Positions 41,017 to 50,639 of a DNA stretch of 64,000 nucleotides are shown here, one piece after another. Each line of letters opens with the position of its first letter. Position 1 is the stretch's first letter. A program made the translations under genes and the position numbers. The stretch lies in contig JANQQJ010000028.1 of NCBI GenBank assembly GCA_028284945.1, positions 157,025 through 221,024 of the forward strand, written 5' to 3'. A model generated the notes under the pieces. The model searched no databases and had not been told where the DNA came from. It saw only the letters and a list, made by a program, of their open reading frames with translations. The DNA is from Alphaproteobacteria bacterium (GTDB taxonomy: Bacteria > Pseudomonadota > Alphaproteobacteria > SMXS01).

Positions 41017-41247
41017 GGCGAACCTCGAATGGTGGGCGCTGGACTGTGCGAAAAGTCTAACAGCGAGGCCGGTAAAGCCCCGGACACAAGGACGCGAGTA
41101 GCGATCAAAGAGGAGTTATCTGCCGCCGCTCAACCGTTTTCTGGACAGTAAATCCCAAGGAAAACACGCGCGGAACGGGCAAATACTGAAGACCAAGATC
41201 AGTAAAGAATTGTTAAGAAACTATAGGTTGTATGGCCTGACGCTTGA

Positions 41248-41276
41248 CTTGGCGCTAGCTATTCGCCAAGTATTTT
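41248..41276 (+). promoter_or_regulatory. Candidate promoter with embedded inverted repeat upstream of the esterase gene
   Basis: CTTGGCG (41248-41254) and CGCCAAG (41264-41270) form a 7-bp inverted repeat with a 9-nt gap. It overlaps a possible -35 TTGGCG (41249-41254) and abuts a possible -10 TATTTT (41271-41276), spaced 16 bp. A bound dimer would block or position RNA polymerase. The rest of the 307-bp gap (41017-41323) between the divergent ferritin-like and esterase genes is AT-rich near the right end and shows no gene. Confidence 0.45.
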
Positions 41277-41323
41277 AAACGAATTCAAAAATTACGTCCG
41301 TTTATTTGGGAGCAACCGGACGC

Positions 41324-42214
41324 ATGTACACAACAACGCGGTCAGCGATCAAAGGGGGGTTACGGTATCTGCGCCGGCAATTGCTGGTCAGCACGCCCCT
41401 AAACGTACTGAACGCGTCGGTTCCCACCCGTGACCTGGCGATCACCCACAATATCGTTTACGGACAGCATCGCCGCAAACGGCTTGACGTCTACCGCCCG
41501 ACCGACATCGCCGGACGCCTGCCGGTGGTCGTCTTTTTCTATGGTGGGAAGTGGATGCGCGGCCACCGGGACGACTACCTGTTTGCCGCACAGGCATTCG
41601 CGTCGCTGGGCTATGTGGTCGTCGTGCCCGACTATCGGCTCTATCCGGAAGTAAAGTTCCCCGACTTCGTTCACGATGGTGCTGCGGCCGTGAACTGGAC
41701 GGCCACCCATGTGAAGGACTATCGCGGCGACCCAAGCCGGATCGTCCTGGTCGGGCATTCGGCTGGCGCCTATATCGCCGCCAAAATCGCCTTTGACCCC
41801 ACCTATCTGGATACGCGCAACGTTGACCCCGCTGTGATCAGAGGCCTGGTCGGCATGTCCGGGCCCTATAACTTCCTGTCCGTTATGGCCGATGACCCAG
41901 AACTGGTGGCGGTTTTTGGACGCCATGCAGCCTCCGAACTCAGCCAGCCGATAACCTTTGCGACGGAAAACGCGCCCCCTTCCCTGTTTATTACCGGCGA
42001 GGAAGACCCGATTGTGTCGCCAGCGAACGCTATAACCACCGCCGCGCGGCTTCAGGAGCTTGGTGTCGACGCCCAAGTTCATACATATCCGGGGATCGGC
42101 CACGCCGGGACCGTGCTGGCGCTGGCACATAACTTCCGTTGGCGTGCCGGCATCACCGAAGATATCGCCCAGTTCCTTGAACGGCATGCTGGCCAACAGG
42201 TCCGCACACAGTAA
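41324..42214 (+). CDS. Alpha/beta hydrolase (carboxylesterase/lipase family)
   Basis: A 296-residue esterase of the hormone-sensitive-lipase-like group. The oxyanion loop reads FFYGGKWMRG in place of the usual HGGG. The nucleophile elbow is LVGHSAGAYIA, the acid lies in ITGEEDPIVS, and His in GIGHAGTVL completes the triad. LDVYRPTD and PDYRLYPEVKFPD are typical of the family. The ATG at 41324 follows GGGAGC. The ABC transporter genes start 9 bp downstream in the same direction, so they may be co-transcribed. Confidence 0.85.
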   Translation: MYTTTRSAIKGGLRYLRRQLLVSTPLNVLNASVPTRDLAITHNIVYGQHRRKRLDVYRPTDIAGRLPVVVFFYGGKWMRGHRDDYLFAAQAFASLGYVVVVPDYRLYPEVKFPDFVHDGAAAVNWTATHVKDYRGDPSRIVLVGHSAGAYIAAKIAFDPTYLDTRNVDPAVIRGLVGMSGPYNFLSVMADDPELVAVFGRHAASELSQPITFATENAPPSLFITGEEDPIVSPANAITTAARLQELGVDAQVHTYPGIGHAGTVLALAHNFRWRAGITEDIAQFLERHAGQQVRTQ

Positions 42215-42223
42215 ACTCACCAC

Positions 42224-42958
42224 ATGATTGATCTGCAGGGCGTCGCGAAATCTTTCGACGGCACGGAGGCGATTTCGCCTTTGGATTTACCCATTAGGCC
42301 CCGGGCGACAACCGTACTGATCGGCCCGAGCGGTTGCGGTAAGTCGACATTGCTGCGGCTGATGATCGGTCTGCTAACACCGAGCCAGGGCAAGGTCCTG
42401 TTCGACGGCCAACCGATGTCAGCCAGCGCCCTGGCCGGCATACGTCGACGGATCGGCTATGTCATCCAAGATGGCGGTCTGTTCCCGCACCTGACCGCGA
42501 GAGAAAATGCGTGCCTGATGGCCCAGCACCTCGGCTGGCCTGAGGCGCGGCAGGTTGAGCGGCTGGATGAGCTTGCCGATTTGACCCAATTTCCGTTGGA
42601 TGGGTTTAATCGCTATCCAGTCCAGCTGTCCGGCGGGCAACGCCAACGTGTCGCGCTGATTCGTGCACTGATGCTGGACCCTGAACTCCTGTTGATGGAT
42701 GAGCCACTGGGCGCGCTGGACCCGATGATCCGTCATGCCTTGCAGGACGACCTGCGCGATATCTTCCGCGCGCTGAACAAGACAGTCGTCATGGTCACCC
42801 ACGACATGCACGAAGCTGCGTTCTTTGCCGATCACATTGTGCTTATGCGTGATGGCACCGTTGTCCAACAGGGCACGCTAGAAGACCTGCTGGACCGGCC
42901 GGCTGATCCATTCGTATCCGCCTTTATCAATGCGCAACGGCAGGAACTGGGGCCATGA
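42224..42958 (+). CDS. ABC transporter ATP-binding protein (OpuCA/ProV-like)
   Basis: A 244-residue ATPase. Walker A GPSGCGKST, the Q-loop region YVIQDGGLFPHLT, signature LSGGQRQRV and Walker B LLMDEPLGALDP are all intact, and VMVTHDMHEAAFFADHIVLM holds the switch His. QDGGLFPHLTARENA is typical of glycine-betaine/choline importers. There is no C-terminal CBS pair, so regulation of the OpuCA kind by CBS domains is absent. It overlaps the fused binding-protein/permease gene by 4 bp. Confidence 0.9.
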   Translation: MIDLQGVAKSFDGTEAISPLDLPIRPRATTVLIGPSGCGKSTLLRLMIGLLTPSQGKVLFDGQPMSASALAGIRRRIGYVIQDGGLFPHLTARENACLMAQHLGWPEARQVERLDELADLTQFPLDGFNRYPVQLSGGQRQRVALIRALMLDPELLLMDEPLGALDPMIRHALQDDLRDIFRALNKTVVMVTHDMHEAAFFADHIVLMRDGTVVQQGTLEDLLDRPADPFVSAFINAQRQELGP

Positions 42959-44451
42959 GGTTGGTCGTTCTGATCGCCTGCCTGTGCCTGTCCGCCTTGT
43001 CCGCACATGCAAAGGACCAAATCGTCGTTGGGTCCAAAGCATTCACTGAATCCATCATCCTTGGGTATGTATTGGCGGATATTGCGCTTGATGCGGGTTT
43101 TGATGCCAGTCATCGCCCGAATGTTGGCGGCAACAGGGTGGTCTTCGATGCCGCTTTGAGCGGCGATATTGATCTCTATATCGACTACACCGGCACCCTC
43201 ACCCGCGAAACGCTGGTAGGCCAGCACCTTGAAAGTGATGCTGAAATCCCGGCGGCCCTGGCAAGATTTGGGCTCGGGCTAGGGCCAAGGCTTGGTTTCA
43301 ATAACACTTATGTCTTGGCGATGCGCCGGGACGCCTATCCGGAAATCACCAAGACATCAGACCTTAAAGACCATCCAGACCTTCGCTTCGGATTCTCGAA
43401 TGAGTTCATGGATCGTGCAGACGGCTGGCCCGCTCTCAGGCGTGTCTACGATCTGCCTCAAACCGATGTGCGCGGCATGGAGCACGAGCTGTCCTACCGT
43501 GCGGTCGCATCCGGTGCGGTGGACGTCATGGTCGCCTATTCGACAGACGCCAATATTGCCAGGTTCGATCTGCGCCTTCTGGAAGACGACAGGAACCTGT
43601 TTCCGCAATATGACGCCGTCGTGGTCTACAGGCTGGATCTGGAGGACCGGTTTCCGGGATTTGTCGATCATTTGAACGTGCTCACCGAGACCATCAACGA
43701 TGAGCAGATGCGCGACCTCAACGCGACCGTCACGCTCGAGCGCAAGAGCGAGCAACAGGCCGCAGCGGCATTCGTCAGTCAAAGACTAAATCTCAATTCG
43801 GCAGATATCGCTCAATCCGGGTTTTGGGCCCGGTTGGCAGAAAACACCCTCAACCACATGGTTCTGGTGGGTATTTCCTTGAGCGCGGCCATCATTTTGG
43901 CGATCCCTCTGGGTCTGCTGGCCTTCCGCAAGCCAAGACTCCGTCAGTTTGTGCTGGGCGGCGTCGGCATACTGCAAACCATTCCCTCCCTGGCCCTGTT
44001 TGTCTTCATGATCCCGCTGGTCGGAATCGGCGGGCCGCCGGCAATCATCGCGCTGTTTCTCTACAGCCTGTTGCCGATTGTGCGGAACACCTTTTCGGGG
44101 CTGATGGATATCCCCCAGCCGCTTCGGGAATCCGCCGAAGCGCTTGGCCTGCCGGGCGGCGTCATTCTGCGCCGGATCGAGCTGCCGCTGGCGGCACGGT
44201 CGATCCTCAGTGGCATCAAAACCGCCGCGGTAATCAATGTTGGCACTGCGACACTGGGTGCGCTGATCGGCGCGGGAGGCTATGGCCAACCGATTCTCAC
44301 CGGCATACGCCTGGCGGATACCGGCCTGATCCTCGAAGGTGCCATCCCGGCTGCGCTATTGGCGCTGGCAACCCAGGGGCTGTTCGAATTGCTTGAACGC
44401 GCTGTCGTTCCCAAGGGTTTGCGCTTGCCGCGTGCGAACGCCGGTGCATAA
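42955..44451 (+). CDS. Osmoprotectant-type ABC importer: fused substrate-binding protein and permease
   Basis: A 498-residue fusion. After a signal peptide (RLVVLIACLCLSALSAHA) comes an OpuAC/ProX-type binding domain (residues about 20-280): IVVGSKAFTESIILGYVLAD, DLYIDYTGTLTRETL and DVMVAYSTDANIARFDL. A short linker leads to a BPD_transp_1 permease of about five helices with the EAA loop GLPGGVILRRIELPLAARSI. Such importers take up betaine, choline, carnitine or related solutes. Fusion with the binding domain first is an economical arrangement that leaves one binding domain per permease subunit. Confidence 0.85.
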   Translation: MRLVVLIACLCLSALSAHAKDQIVVGSKAFTESIILGYVLADIALDAGFDASHRPNVGGNRVVFDAALSGDIDLYIDYTGTLTRETLVGQHLESDAEIPAALARFGLGLGPRLGFNNTYVLAMRRDAYPEITKTSDLKDHPDLRFGFSNEFMDRADGWPALRRVYDLPQTDVRGMEHELSYRAVASGAVDVMVAYSTDANIARFDLRLLEDDRNLFPQYDAVVVYRLDLEDRFPGFVDHLNVLTETINDEQMRDLNATVTLERKSEQQAAAAFVSQRLNLNSADIAQSGFWARLAENTLNHMVLVGISLSAAIILAIPLGLLAFRKPRLRQFVLGGVGILQTIPSLALFVFMIPLVGIGGPPAIIALFLYSLLPIVRNTFSGLMDIPQPLRESAEALGLPGGVILRRIELPLAARSILSGIKTAAVINVGTATLGALIGAGGYGQPILTGIRLADTGLILEGAIPAALLALATQGLFELLERAVVPKGLRLPRANAGA

Positions 44452-44462
44452 TCGCGAGCGCA

Positions 44463-44939
44463 ATGTCGAAGCCGGAAAACACCAATAAATTCCTCAAGGC
44501 GCAGATGCGGATGACCCACATCCCGCATATGAATGCGCTGGGTACTGAAGTGGTCGATTTCGGCAAGGGCCACGTCACCGTTCGCTTGCCATACAATACT
44601 GAATTGGTGGGCAACCCAGAGACCGGCGTCCTGGCAGGCGGCGTGATCTCTGCTCTTTTGGACAATGTTTGCGGCTCGTCGGTGGTCGCCTACAGCATGA
44701 CGCCGGCCGCCTTTGCGACGCTGGACTTGCGCATTGACTATATGAAACCGGCGACCCCGGGCCTCGACGTCCTGGCCTATGCTGAATGCTACAAGATGAC
44801 CCGGCGCATCGCCTTTGTGCGCGGCCTTGCTTTTCACGAATCAAAGGACGAGCCGATCGCCAATGCCGCCGCGACCTTCATGTTCACCGGCCGCGGTACC
44901 GTCAATATGATTGAGGAAGAAGACGAGGAGAGTGCATGA
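44463..44939 (+). CDS. PaaI-type hotdog thioesterase, copy 1
   Basis: A 158-residue single-hotdog acyl-CoA thioesterase. The motif GNPETGVLAGGVISALLDNV with the catalytic acid in the following helix (LLDNVCGSSVV) and FATLDLRIDYMKPATPG is PaaI-like. It hydrolyses acyl- or aryl-CoA, freeing CoA in aromatic or short-chain acid breakdown. It overlaps the next thioesterase gene by 4 bp. Confidence 0.85.
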   Translation: MSKPENTNKFLKAQMRMTHIPHMNALGTEVVDFGKGHVTVRLPYNTELVGNPETGVLAGGVISALLDNVCGSSVVAYSMTPAAFATLDLRIDYMKPATPGLDVLAYAECYKMTRRIAFVRGLAFHESKDEPIANAAATFMFTGRGTVNMIEEEDEESA

Positions 44940-45367
44940 GCTTTCATGACTCTTTTCAGGCGATGAAGGCCGCAGGCGACTATTCGAGCCTGCACGACGT
45001 ATTGCCCTATTCCAAATTCATGGGCATTTCCTTGGCCCAGCAGGACGGCCGCATGATCACGACCATGGCCTACCACGACCGGCTGATCGGTAATACAACA
45101 TTGCCCGCATTGCATGGCGGCACCCTTGCCGCCCTGCTGGAATTGGCAGCCTTGTTCCAAATCGCTCATGAAATCGAGACGGAGCAGATGCCCAAGGTGA
45201 TCACGATTACGGTTGACTATATGCGCTCAGGCGGCCCGAAAGACACATTTGCCCGTGCCCATGCCACACGTGTCGGCCGGCGGGTCGCCAATGTGGTCGC
45301 ACAAGCCTGGCAGGACAATCCCGACAAACCCGTTGCCAGCGCCAATGTGAATTTCCTGCTGACTTGA
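44936..45367 (+). CDS. PaaI-type hotdog thioesterase, copy 2
   Basis: A 143-residue hotdog protein, diverged paralogue of the gene before it: TTLPALHGGTLAALLELAAL and VITITVDYMRSGGPKDTFAR. HGGT replaces the AGGV of copy 1, and E in LLELAAL may be the catalytic acid. Two adjacent hotdogs of this kind often form a hetero-oligomer. Same operon as copy 1 by a 4-bp overlap. Confidence 0.83.
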   Translation: MSFHDSFQAMKAAGDYSSLHDVLPYSKFMGISLAQQDGRMITTMAYHDRLIGNTTLPALHGGTLAALLELAALFQIAHEIETEQMPKVITITVDYMRSGGPKDTFARAHATRVGRRVANVVAQAWQDNPDKPVASANVNFLLT

Positions 45368-45373
45368 CGCGCT

Positions 45374-46174
45374 TCAGTCGCGCCAAGCGACCGCATCAAT
45401 AATGTCCGGCCGGTCTCCACGCACGGCAACAAAGTTGCCTGGCAAACCAACATCTGGCTTGGACTCGTAGGCCGCAAACGCAACGCCATGGGGCAGCAAA
45501 CGGCCAATTCGGTGATCCGGCAGGCAGTCATAAAAATCTTTCAGGACGACGCCACCGGAGAGGCCAAATTCATTAAACTCGAACTGGATAACCGGAATTG
45601 CATGAACCGCGTCACCAAAACCCCGCAATACGGCAAGGTCGTGCCCTTCACAATCGACCTTCATCAGGGCGATGTCGGCATCAGCATCGGCCAGATATTG
45701 AGCCCCTGTTTGCACCTCTGCAGGGAGGATCTCCGAGTCCCACTGAGGCTTCAATTTCTCGGTTTGAGTTGTCGTGCTGGTACTGAAGTCTGGAAAGTGC
45801 TGAATTTCGATATCACCGGCGCGATCCGACAGACCGAAGCCATTGATTATGACCCGTGGATGCCCGTCTAACCGCTTCCGAAGTTTGTCCGCTGTTGGCC
45901 GAGATATCTCAAACGCGTGAACCTGGGCGTCAGACCATCGTTCCAGAGCCGCGTCTGTCCAGCCACCCTGGTTAGCACCGACATCAAAAATGGTTTGAAA
46001 TTCAAACTGTTGCAGCGCGTCTAGTAGGTAAATTTCCCCGTTTGAACGATGTCCATAATTCTCCGCGTTCATATAGGCGAGGTAATAGCCGCGTGCCGCC
46101 CAAGCGATTATTTTTGCCCCCGGTCGACGTCCGCCAGCATGTCGCTTGATTACGTGTCGCAGTTGTTTCAACAC
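45374..46174 (-). CDS. FkbM family SAM-dependent methyltransferase
   Basis: A 266-residue methyltransferase. The SAM site is FQTIFDVGANQGGWTDAALE, then VHAFEISRPTADKLRKRL and the FkbM hallmark LMKVDCEGHDLAVLRGFGDA. FkbM proteins O-methylate sugars, lipids or polyketides. The start is taken at GTG 46174, after AAAGGACAC; a TTG 36 bp upstream is possible. Convergent with the thioesterases, 6 bp apart. Confidence 0.85.
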   Translation of the reverse strand: MLKQLRHVIKRHAGGRRPGAKIIAWAARGYYLAYMNAENYGHRSNGEIYLLDALQQFEFQTIFDVGANQGGWTDAALERWSDAQVHAFEISRPTADKLRKRLDGHPRVIINGFGLSDRAGDIEIQHFPDFSTSTTTQTEKLKPQWDSEILPAEVQTGAQYLADADADIALMKVDCEGHDLAVLRGFGDAVHAIPVIQFEFNEFGLSGGVVLKDFYDCLPDHRIGRLLPHGVAFAAYESKPDVGLPGNFVAVRGDRPDIIDAVAWRD

Positions 46175-46264
46175 AATGTGTCCTTTATCTCCACCGCCGG
46201 CCCGCCGCAAATTCCCTGAGCGACTGGTTTCATCGGCAACGTTGTCCGGGGTAACGGCTGTGGG

Positions 46265-46762
46265 TCACTTCAACAGCTCATAGGCAGCACAGATACTCTT
46301 GAACCGTTCAGCGGATTCCTCATCGCCAGGATTGGCGTCAGGGTGATGCTCTTTGGCCAGAGACCGGAAGGCCGTCTTGATCTCTTCCGGAGACGCCGTG
46401 CCATCGAGACCCAACACATCCAGGGCCAGGTTCTTCTCACGGTCTTCCATGGTCTCACCAGCAAAGGTGTCACGCCAGGTTCCAGCATCTCGATAGCTGT
46501 CTGAATACTGTTCGTCTTTTTGCTTGAGGCGTTCGGCCTCTTCAGCAGTGAGGCCTTTAAAGTAGTCCCAGTTCCGGTTGTAGAGGCCTGCATGCTCCTG
46601 GCAGAAATAGAACCGCTCTTTGGAATCACGGTATTTCGGCGCGGGGTGTTCCCCCTTTTTTGTGCAGTTGGGCCAGTCGCACATCCGGACGGATACGGTA
46701 TCCCTGCCCGTATTGCCATAGCCGCCCCAGCGCGGAAATCCCCAGCTTTTCGACCGTTGCAT
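46265..46762 (-). CDS. DnaJ-domain protein with N-terminal zinc-finger-like region
   Basis: A 165-residue J-domain protein. The J domain is C-terminal: [20 protein letters not shown] then [18 protein letters not shown], with the HPD tripeptide at 140-142 that stimulates Hsp70 ATPase. The N-terminal part has Cys28, Cys33, Cys54 and His57 ([23 protein letters not shown]), a likely zinc site. J domain at the C-terminus with a zinc site in front is a recurrent alphaproteobacterial arrangement. Partner DnaK is not in the window. Confidence 0.85.
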   Translation of the reverse strand: MQRSKSWGFPRWGGYGNTGRDTVSVRMCDWPNCTKKGEHPAPKYRDSKERFYFCQEHAGLYNRNWDYFKGLTAEEAERLKQKDEQYSDSYRDAGTWRDTFAGETMEDREKNLALDVLGLDGTASPEEIKTAFRSLAKEHHPDANPGDEESAERFKSICAAYELLK

Positions 46763-46829
46763 GAAAGCCCCTGAAGAAATTCAAGCCGACAAGATAGCAT
46801 CATCCATATGTGATGCCACGATGGCTTAG

Positions 46830-47441
46830 TCAGATCGGACGCGCTAATCCATGATACATGTAAGACATCGGTCGCGCGCCGGGCCGGTATCCGGCGTCAA
46901 GCTCTTCAATTCGAAAATCAGCGCTTTCAATGATCTTGTCGATTTTGCGGTTCAAGTTGCAGCCGCCGGCGATCTTTGGCCAGAACGTGTTGAGGCGGTC
47001 CTGCCATTTCACCACATCCGCATCGGGCGCGTGCCCATGTTCAACAAACAGCAACTCGCCCTCAGGCTTCAGCACCCGGCGAACCTCCATGAGGGCGGCC
47101 TTGGGATCGGGGATTGAACATAGGGTCCATGTGATCACCGCACAGTCGAAACTGGCATTGTCGAGCGGCAGCGTTTCCGCGGTGATCTGCTTAAAGTGCA
47201 CCGGGAAATCGACTTCTCCAGCGCGGGCCTGAGCCTTTTCACCCAACGCTTCGGAGGGATCGACACCTGTGACGCTCTCGACGTCACCGTAATAGGAGAG
47301 GTTCAAGCCTGAGCCGATACCAATTTCCAGAACTTTTCCATGGGCACGGGGTATCAGGTTTTCCCGCTCACGCGGGATCGGCGTCTGCTGCATCGCCCAA
47401 TCGAGCATAGGCGCCAGAATTCTACGCTCGTAGAAGCCCAT
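46830..47441 (-). CDS. Class I SAM-dependent methyltransferase
   Basis: A 203-residue methyltransferase of the phosphatidylethanolamine/UbiE-like type: KVLEIGIGSGLNLSYYGDVE, SVTGVDPSEALGEKAQARAG and FDCAVITWTLCSIPDPKAAL then MEVRRVLKPEGELLFVEHG. The C-terminal KWQDRLNTFWPKIAGGCNLN and YMYHGLARP match METTL7-like proteins. The substrate is unknown; small thiols are methylated by relatives. It overlaps the preceding Tat-exported protein gene by 1 bp (TGATG). Confidence 0.87.
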   Translation of the reverse strand: MGFYERRILAPMLDWAMQQTPIPRERENLIPRAHGKVLEIGIGSGLNLSYYGDVESVTGVDPSEALGEKAQARAGEVDFPVHFKQITAETLPLDNASFDCAVITWTLCSIPDPKAALMEVRRVLKPEGELLFVEHGHAPDADVVKWQDRLNTFWPKIAGGCNLNRKIDKIIESADFRIEELDAGYRPGARPMSYMYHGLARPI

Positions 47442-48829
47442 CAGGACGCGTCAGCGGTCGGCTGTTCGCCCTCTTCTACCGGACCTAGGTCATCAGCTGG
47501 TGCCGGGTCATCGACCTCGAAGTCTTCCGGCGGCGCTTCGACCTCAAGCTCCGGCGGCCGCCACTCTTCCTGCGGCAATAAATCAGCGCGGGTATTTTCG
47601 GTCAGAACAATCCCCTTCGCCTCAACCTGCTGACGGGCTCTGTCAGAGACACTCCCGGCAACCAGAATTTCACGCGCCGTGATTCCCTCTCCGCCATAAC
47701 CAGCCAGTGCATCAACTACGGGTTCTGTATCCTTGGTCCAGAGCAGCCGGTCTGCCGGCATCGCCATCACCAGGCGGCCGTCCTGGGTCCGCATGCCAAG
47801 GTTATCATCGACGTCGACAAAGGCCGCCGCCGGAGACACCTGCGCATGATAGCTGCGGAACATCTCAACCCGGCGCTGCATCAGCTGTGCCTCTACCAGG
47901 CTTTCGGCATGGCGTGCGCTGCGTGCGACCTCATTGCGGTCGTCAACACCGTCCATGCTTTCCATTGCCAAGGTAATGATCGTCTCATGCCGCGGCGAAT
48001 AATGATCATTATTCAGGAACTTATCGATCTGCTTGTCAGACGCACCCATCATCAACCAGGAGTCCTGATTGCGCAGGCGCAAATCTTCCGGCGCGCTGTC
48101 ACGGATAATCTGACTGGCGGTCCGCGTTACTTCGACCGCGTCAATCGTGGTGTTGAGCGCCGACGGCATGGCTACCGCGCCAATCGCCAGGTTCATTGTC
48201 ATGCCCCCGGCAAAACCAGCAAAGGCAACTTCGTTCATTTCCTGCTGCAGACGCCGGTTTGACGAATAAACATCAACGCCAAGTTTGAACGCCAGCTTGC
48301 GCTTGATGGTCGAAAAGCCGACCAGTTCGGCCGCAGCGTGATCTTCACGGTCGCCGCGGTCACCGGTGACCATTTCGCCGACGCGTTTGGCCAGCTTCCA
48401 GAACCCCTCGGGCACGCCCATCAGCGTGTTGACCGGGTCATTTACCAAGGCCTTCAGCGCTTTATAGGGGCTTTTGGCCGCATTGGCCGCGCCGGCGGTA
48501 AACGCGTCCGTATCCTTGACCTTGAGGATTTCAGCGATGGCGGCGGCTTCGTGAATGCGTTTTGTCAGCAGGTCCTGGGTATTGATCTCTTCGAGCTCGA
48601 AATCCGTGCGCAGCGTGTATCGGTTATAGTACCCCTGTGCGATCACCTGTCCGACAACCTTGAACAGATCGCCGGTAATCAAATCTGGCGGCAGCACTTC
48701 ATCGGGCACAAAGAACTGTACCGTCTCGAACGGTGCCTGGGCCCAGACCCATGTAGGGACGGAGGCGGCCAAAGGCGCCGCGGCGATCCCGGTTACAAAT
48801 GCTCTACGGTCAAGCGTACTCACGGACAC
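47441..48829 (-). CDS. Tat-exported protein of unknown function
   Basis: A 462-residue protein with a twin-arginine signal (STLDRRAFVTGIAAAPLAAS then VPTWVWA, cleavage near WAQ). The mature part begins FETVQFFVPDEVLPPDLITG. It has several helical blocks and a central hydrophobic stretch, FAGFAGGMTMNLAIGAVAMP, which might contact a membrane. The last 55 residues are acidic and rich in Pro and Glu. Tat export implies folding, perhaps with a cofactor, before transport. I recognise no domain. Its stop overlaps the methyltransferase start by 1 bp, so the two are coupled. Confidence 0.65.
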   Translation of the reverse strand: MSVSTLDRRAFVTGIAAAPLAASVPTWVWAQAPFETVQFFVPDEVLPPDLITGDLFKVVGQVIAQGYYNRYTLRTDFELEEINTQDLLTKRIHEAAAIAEILKVKDTDAFTAGAANAAKSPYKALKALVNDPVNTLMGVPEGFWKLAKRVGEMVTGDRGDREDHAAAELVGFSTIKRKLAFKLGVDVYSSNRRLQQEMNEVAFAGFAGGMTMNLAIGAVAMPSALNTTIDAVEVTRTASQIIRDSAPEDLRLRNQDSWLMMGASDKQIDKFLNNDHYSPRHETIITLAMESMDGVDDRNEVARSARHAESLVEAQLMQRRVEMFRSYHAQVSPAAAFVDVDDNLGMRTQDGRLVMAMPADRLLWTKDTEPVVDALAGYGGEGITAREILVAGSVSDRARQQVEAKGIVLTENTRADLLPQEEWRPPELEVEAPPEDFEVDDPAPADDLGPVEEGEQPTADAS

Positions 48830-48868
48830 AGTCTAGGACAGGCCGTGCCGGTCTGCCAATCCCTGCGA

Positions 48869-50473
48869 TTAGGCCGCTGTTGGGGCTGCCGCCATGATCT
48901 TTTCATCAACATAGTCTTCGAACTTGGCGAAATTATTGATGAAAAGCTCTACCAGATGCTGTGCCTTGGCGTCATAAGCCTCTTTGTCGGCCCAGGTATC
49001 ACGTGGATTAAGGATTTCCGTCGGCACACCGGCACAGACCGTGGGCACTTCAAACCCAAAATTCGGATCGCTCACAGTCGGTGCGTTTGCCAGCGAACCA
49101 TCAAGGGCCGCATTCAACAGTGCCCGCGTCGCCTTGATCGGCATACGTTCACCAACGCCGAACTCGCCTCCGGTCCAACCGGTATTCACCAGCCAGCAAT
49201 CCACACTATGATCGGCAATCTTCTGCTTCAGCAGATTGCCATATACAGAGGGATGCCGAGGCATAAAGGGGGCACCGAAACAGGTTGAGAAGGTCGCCTG
49301 CGGCTCATTGCCCAGACCCTTCTCCGTACCGGCCACCTTAGCTGTGTAGCCCGACAGGAAGTGGTACATCGCCTGTTCAGGCGTCAGCTTGGCGATCGGC
49401 GGCATAACACCGAACGCGTCACAGGTCAGCATGATGATGTTGTTCGGGTGTCCGGCCATACCGGTCTCGGACGCGTTGGGAATGAACGAGATCGGATAGG
49501 CGCCGCGGGTATTTTCCGTCAGCGTCGCATCGTCCAGATCAAGCGCCCGGGTTTCCGGGTCCATCACAACGTTTTCCAGCACCGTGCCGAAACGCCGTGT
49601 CGTCTCATAAATTTCGGGCTCGGCTTCTTGCGACAGCCGGATCATCTTGGCGTAACAGCCGCCCTCGATATTGAACAGCGACGTGTCGCTCCAGCCGTGT
49701 TCGTCATCACCGATCAGCGTGCGGTTCGGGTCGGCGGATAAGGTGGTCTTACCGGTCCCTGACAGGCCGAAGAAGATCGCGGAGTCTCCCCCCTCGCCCA
49801 CATTGGCCGAACAGTGCATCGACATCACATTTTCACCCGGCAACAGATAGTTGAGCAGGCTGAATACGGATTTCTTCATCTCGCCCGCATAGGACGTGCC
49901 GCAAATCAGGACCGTGCGTTTGGCAAAGTTGAGCGCAATCACCGTCTGGGAAACCGTCCCATAGGTCTCAGGGTCAGCCAGGAAATCCGGCGCATGCAGG
50001 ATCGTAAAGCCCGGGTCAAACTCGGCCAGGTCCGCAACCGGCGGCTCAATCAACAAGTGACGCAGGAACATGTTGTGCCACGCGTGTTGATTGACCACGC
50101 GTACCGGCAACCGATAGTCCGGGTCAGCGCCAGCATAGAGGTCTGCAACAAACAATTCCTGCTGCCCCAGATAGTCGGTAATCGCATTATGCAACGCATC
50201 GAATGTCTCTGGCGCCATCTCCTGATTGGCCGACCACCAGATGTCGTTCTCTGATTCCGGTTCCCGGACAATATATTTGTCGTTCGCGGAACGGCCCGTG
50301 TGTTGGCCGGTTTCGACAACCAAGGCGCCGCCCGCCGAAATTTGGCCTTCGCCGCGGCGAACCGCCTCTTCGAAAAGAACCGCTGACTCCAGATTCCAAT
50401 TAACAGGTCGGCTCGGATTGATGCCATGACGATCTAATCCGACTGTACCCACGCGAGGATCACTCGTAGCCAA
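48869..50473 (-). CDS. pckA: Phosphoenolpyruvate carboxykinase (ATP)
   Basis: A 534-residue PEP carboxykinase that converts oxaloacetate and ATP to PEP in gluconeogenesis. Clear marks are [38 protein letters not shown], the kinase loop [26 protein letters not shown] and YPISFIPN. The start is TTG 50473 because AGGAGGCGGATCC precedes it; upstream codons are not family-like. Location next to ChvI/ChvG matches the order in many alphaproteobacteria, where ChvI can influence pckA. Confidence 0.95.
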   Translation of the reverse strand: MATSDPRVGTVGLDRHGINPSRPVNWNLESAVLFEEAVRRGEGQISAGGALVVETGQHTGRSANDKYIVREPESENDIWWSANQEMAPETFDALHNAITDYLGQQELFVADLYAGADPDYRLPVRVVNQHAWHNMFLRHLLIEPPVADLAEFDPGFTILHAPDFLADPETYGTVSQTVIALNFAKRTVLICGTSYAGEMKKSVFSLLNYLLPGENVMSMHCSANVGEGGDSAIFFGLSGTGKTTLSADPNRTLIGDDEHGWSDTSLFNIEGGCYAKMIRLSQEAEPEIYETTRRFGTVLENVVMDPETRALDLDDATLTENTRGAYPISFIPNASETGMAGHPNNIIMLTCDAFGVMPPIAKLTPEQAMYHFLSGYTAKVAGTEKGLGNEPQATFSTCFGAPFMPRHPSVYGNLLKQKIADHSVDCWLVNTGWTGGEFGVGERMPIKATRALLNAALDGSLANAPTVSDPNFGFEVPTVCAGVPTEILNPRDTWADKEAYDAKAQHLVELFINNFAKFEDYVDEKIMAAAPTAA

Positions 50474-50639
50474 GGATCCGCCTCCTCTTTCCGCGATGTC
50501 TATTTTCCTGAAAAGGCGGGTGCTCCCGCCGCTTCCCACTCACCGATCTGCTTCAGGGTATAGCCATATCCCGCGGCCCGACGCAAACAGAGATTTACGC
50601 TTTCGTGACAGTTTGCCGACAGGCGCTGAGTACAGGGGT

